Below, one piece after another: positions 40,846 through 43,333 of a stretch of 43,333 nt of DNA. The notes below the pieces were generated by a model. It saw only the letters and a list, made by a program, of their open reading frames with translations, was not told the DNA's origin and did not search any database. Made by a program: the position numbers and the translations under genes. Each line of letters starts with the position of its first letter. Within the stretch, counting starts at the first letter, position 1. Origin of the DNA: Zygnema cylindricum (taxonomy: Eukaryota > Streptophyta > Zygnematophyceae > Zygnematales > Zygnemataceae); NCBI GenBank assembly GCA_037447655.1, contig JBBHKE010002214.1, positions 1 to 43,333 of the forward strand, given 5' to 3'.

Positions 40846-42120
40846 TGTACAGTACTGTGTACTGTATGTTTCGATTCGTAAAAATTCTCGTAAAAAAAAA
40901 AAAAAAAACTTTGAGATCCGGAGGAACCTTCCAGCTGTCGGATATTCGTTCGTACGAAGAAAACGACAACGTCGACATGAAGATCCGGCGATCTTTTCGA
41001 GACGGATACTCGAAAGTGGAATTCTTATTTTTGTCTTTTTCGAAAGGGAAGAATAACGCATGGTTATGTGTTAGGGTTTGGTTTATGTAAAGGGACAAGT
41101 AAAAAACTTTTTTGTTACCAGCTCAAGGAGGCGATCAATGCACCCAATCCAATCACAAAATACGCTTACCAACTTTTTTTTATAGTCGCCGCTGTGTCAC
41201 ACAAACTTTTTAGAGTTGTCATATCTTTCAAAAATGTTTTTAAATTTTTCACTAATGGCTTCCGTTGTGTGTCTTCAACAACAACAACCTAACAATTATT
41301 TATGAGATCCTATTCATGATTATTGAAATGAGATGTCGTCGATCAAAAAGACTCGTTTGAAATGAAGGTCCGAGTATCAAATAGTACACTTAGACTATTT
41401 CCTTCATAAAGCTTTCCTAGACTCAAACGAACCTTTACATTGATTTCTCCTAAACCCTAAATTTCCCTCTAATTCCCCTAAGGTTCCTTCTAATATCGCA
41501 GAATGAATTAAGATCTAGTGAGTTTTAGCTATTCACATTGAGGCTTCCACTATTTTGGGATCTTTTAGTGTAACTCTCTTTTTACTTTTTGATTGTTTCC
41601 AAATCATTAATGGTATACTTCAAAATTGCTTTCCTCTTAGACCGAATAATCTCACTAGTAACAAACTTTTCTTGTAGGCCATTCAAAAACACATGCAATT
41701 TTTCATTACATGGAGGGAAGCTACCAAAGCTGTTCAACTGCTGTACAAAAATATAAAAAAAAAAATCACACAATCATCAATAGACTTGTTACTTTTCAAC
41801 TTAAAAACTGAATGAATGAACTCTCAAACAAATGATTTGCTATTTTTTACACCTTTCTTTAACTGATTCGTCAAGGCTTAGGCTTTCCAACACTATCAGT
41901 TGACTTTTTGTCAAAAAATGGCCATGAACTATCAGGCGCAACTCTTTACTAGTCCAGTGCAAGTACCACAACTTTTTGACTTTTTAACTTTTTGACTTTT
42001 TAAACTTTTTAAACTTTGAAGGTCTTTTGGCTTCTTTTCTTTCCCATTCACTACTTTCTATAACTTCTTAAAATCAGACTTTCTTTTTATGTATATCTTC
42101 CAAGTGGCGTAGTTACATCT
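40846..42120. other. AT-rich stretch, no convincing gene
   Basis: A minus-strand frame at 41582-41773 contains FLNGLQEKFVTSEIIR-like text that faintly recalls a retrotransposon Gag helix, but it is too short and isolated to call. The tract around 41968-42020 repeats ACTTTTTGACTTTTTAA-type units. Confidence 0.35.
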
Positions 42121-42121
42121 A

Positions 42122-42201
42122 TTTAAATAAAACAGCCTTTTTTACTAAATAAAATAGTTTTTTTTATAAAATAAAACAGTTCTTTTATTAAATAAAACAG
42201 G
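42122..42201. repeat. Minisatellite of about 25-bp AAATAAAACAG units
   Basis: Four imperfect units containing TAAATAAAACAG or TAAATAAAATAG, separated by T-rich spacers (TTTTTTACT, TTTTTTATAA, TTCTTTTAT). Confidence 0.75.
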
Positions 42202-43229
42202 TGTATTAACCGTTTTGGAATCTTCGTCACCTTCTTACTACCATTGTCATCATCAACTTTTACCATTTTTTTTCATTTTTTTCTCCTTTCCTCTTCGGAT
42301 TGCTTGTTATCCTTGGAGTGAAAACTACTACTTGAACTAGAATTGCCATTTTCATCTTGTACACTTACTAATTTCACTTATCCGCATTTTGTTTATTTTC
42401 CTTATTTTTATTATTATATTCATTTTTCATAAAAGCTAACCACTTTCAAATGCACATAAAACAGAAATTGCATCAGACGAATCAAATCCGAACACATCTG
42501 CTGATAAAGTGTTTTTGTGTTTATTTTTTATTTTGACTGTATCGTTTTCCAAAACTAAAATATTTTGGACTTTCGATTTTTCGAGCCTTTCAGTTGTGCC
42601 TTATTTTCAAAAAAAAAATCAGCTTCAAAAACACAGAGTGAATCTCCATTCAAAAAATATTTTTGAAATTGCTTTAATATCAATTAGTAAAACACCATTC
42701 ACATACGACATTTTTATTCTTTTATAAAAAAAATACAAGATTTTTAAGTGCATTAAATCCCTTAACATTTACTCTTTCGACCTTTATGTCGAGTTTTAGA
42801 TACTTGACAAGTATAGATTCATGTTTTAAAAAACCCTTTCAACGCAAATCCAACCTATCTACATTTAAAACCTATTTAAAAAACCCTAAACCCTTTTTTT
42901 TTAAACCTATTATATGGGATTACACGAGCAAAATTGTCAACCCATTTAAACTTTTCAAGCCATCAAAAAGTTTAACTCCCACCAACGGAATTTTTAACTT
43001 AATAAAAACAAAGCCTTCATCATTTTCGACAATTTATTTTCAACAAAGCGTTTGAAAAAAAAAATGGAAAATGAACATCAAAATCTGATTTTAAACGTTT
43101 ACCACTAAAATTGTTGATAATCAACGTTTTCTTTTTTTCCTTTGTATTGTTATTCCACACTTTATTTGAAGTCTAATTCGGATCCCTTACTGGGTTAAGA
43201 TATGAACTCATAGCATATATATCTATACA

Positions 43230-43230
<1 letters not shown>
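42202..43230. other. AT-rich stretch, nothing recognised
   Basis: Short A- and T-rich frames only, with no domain, splice context or transposon terminus that I can support. Confidence 0.4.

Positions 43231-43232
<2 letters not shown>

Positions 43233-43310
<78 letters not shown>
43233..43310. repeat. AT microsatellite
   Basis: About 39 uninterrupted AT dinucleotides near the right edge of the window. Confidence 0.97.
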
Positions 43311-43312
<2 letters not shown>

Positions 43313-43333
43313 ATAAATAAGTTGTGTTTTTTT

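Noticed and set aside
41582-41773. Minus-strand retrotransposon Gag fragment
   Set aside because: A faint resemblance over about 30 residues only, with no neighbouring retroelement signal.

Overview
This looks like a repeat-rich intergenic region of a flowering-plant nuclear genome. The evidence is Ty1/copia and Ty3 LTR retrotransposons nested in one another, plant-style small DNA transposons (PIF/Harbinger-like with TTA/TAA target duplications, hAT-like and TA-flanked miniature elements), TTTAGGG telomere-like units, AT microsatellites and a gene with a U-rich GT-AG intron. I cannot name the species. Only one intact-looking host gene is visible.

Layout. (1) 1-6392: low-complexity DNA, a 198-bp tandem duplication, a minus-strand Ty3-type tail (1797-2095), and decayed gag-like reading frames, including a Gag with two ruined CCHC zinc knuckles. 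(2) 6393-13729: a structurally complete but dead Ty1/copia element (copia-1) with about 1.03-kb LTRs and a perfect AGTCG target duplication. It carries a 918-bp solo LTR of another family (9032-9949) with its own perfect GTTTG duplication. (3) 13735-16623: decayed Gag-like and unknown sequence, then a Ty3-type aspartic protease. (4) 16624-19207: a second copia element (copia-2), cut off inside its integrase and abutting a reverse-oriented LTR (about 19208-20155) of the copia-1 family. (5) 20600-24841: Ty3 reverse transcriptase, RNase H, integrase and terminal tail, all broken. (6) 24842-29291: mostly featureless, with a broken fragment of a repetitive protein and a 221-bp miniature element.

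(7) 29292-31893, minus strand: a two-exon gene for a 663-residue serine-rich, charged protein of unknown function. Its single intron holds an A/TA microsatellite. CT/GA-rich tracts upstream look like a plant promoter and leader. (8) 33714-38227: a long foldback transposon flanked by an 8-bp repeat. Two related PIF/Harbinger-like elements sit at exactly mirror-image positions in its two arms. Removing them restores a continuous inverted repeat of about 0.67 kb per arm. (9) 38228-40845: a cluster of miniature elements. (10) 40846-43333: AT-rich DNA with minisatellites and a terminal AT microsatellite.

How the parts relate. The retroelements are a stratified nest rather than an operating unit: every polyprotein has stops or frameshifts. 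The family of copia-2 also supplied the solo LTR inside copia-1, and the family of copia-1 supplied the LTR abutting copia-2, so both families were active after the other. The foldback is the least decayed mobile structure and could form a long double-stranded RNA.
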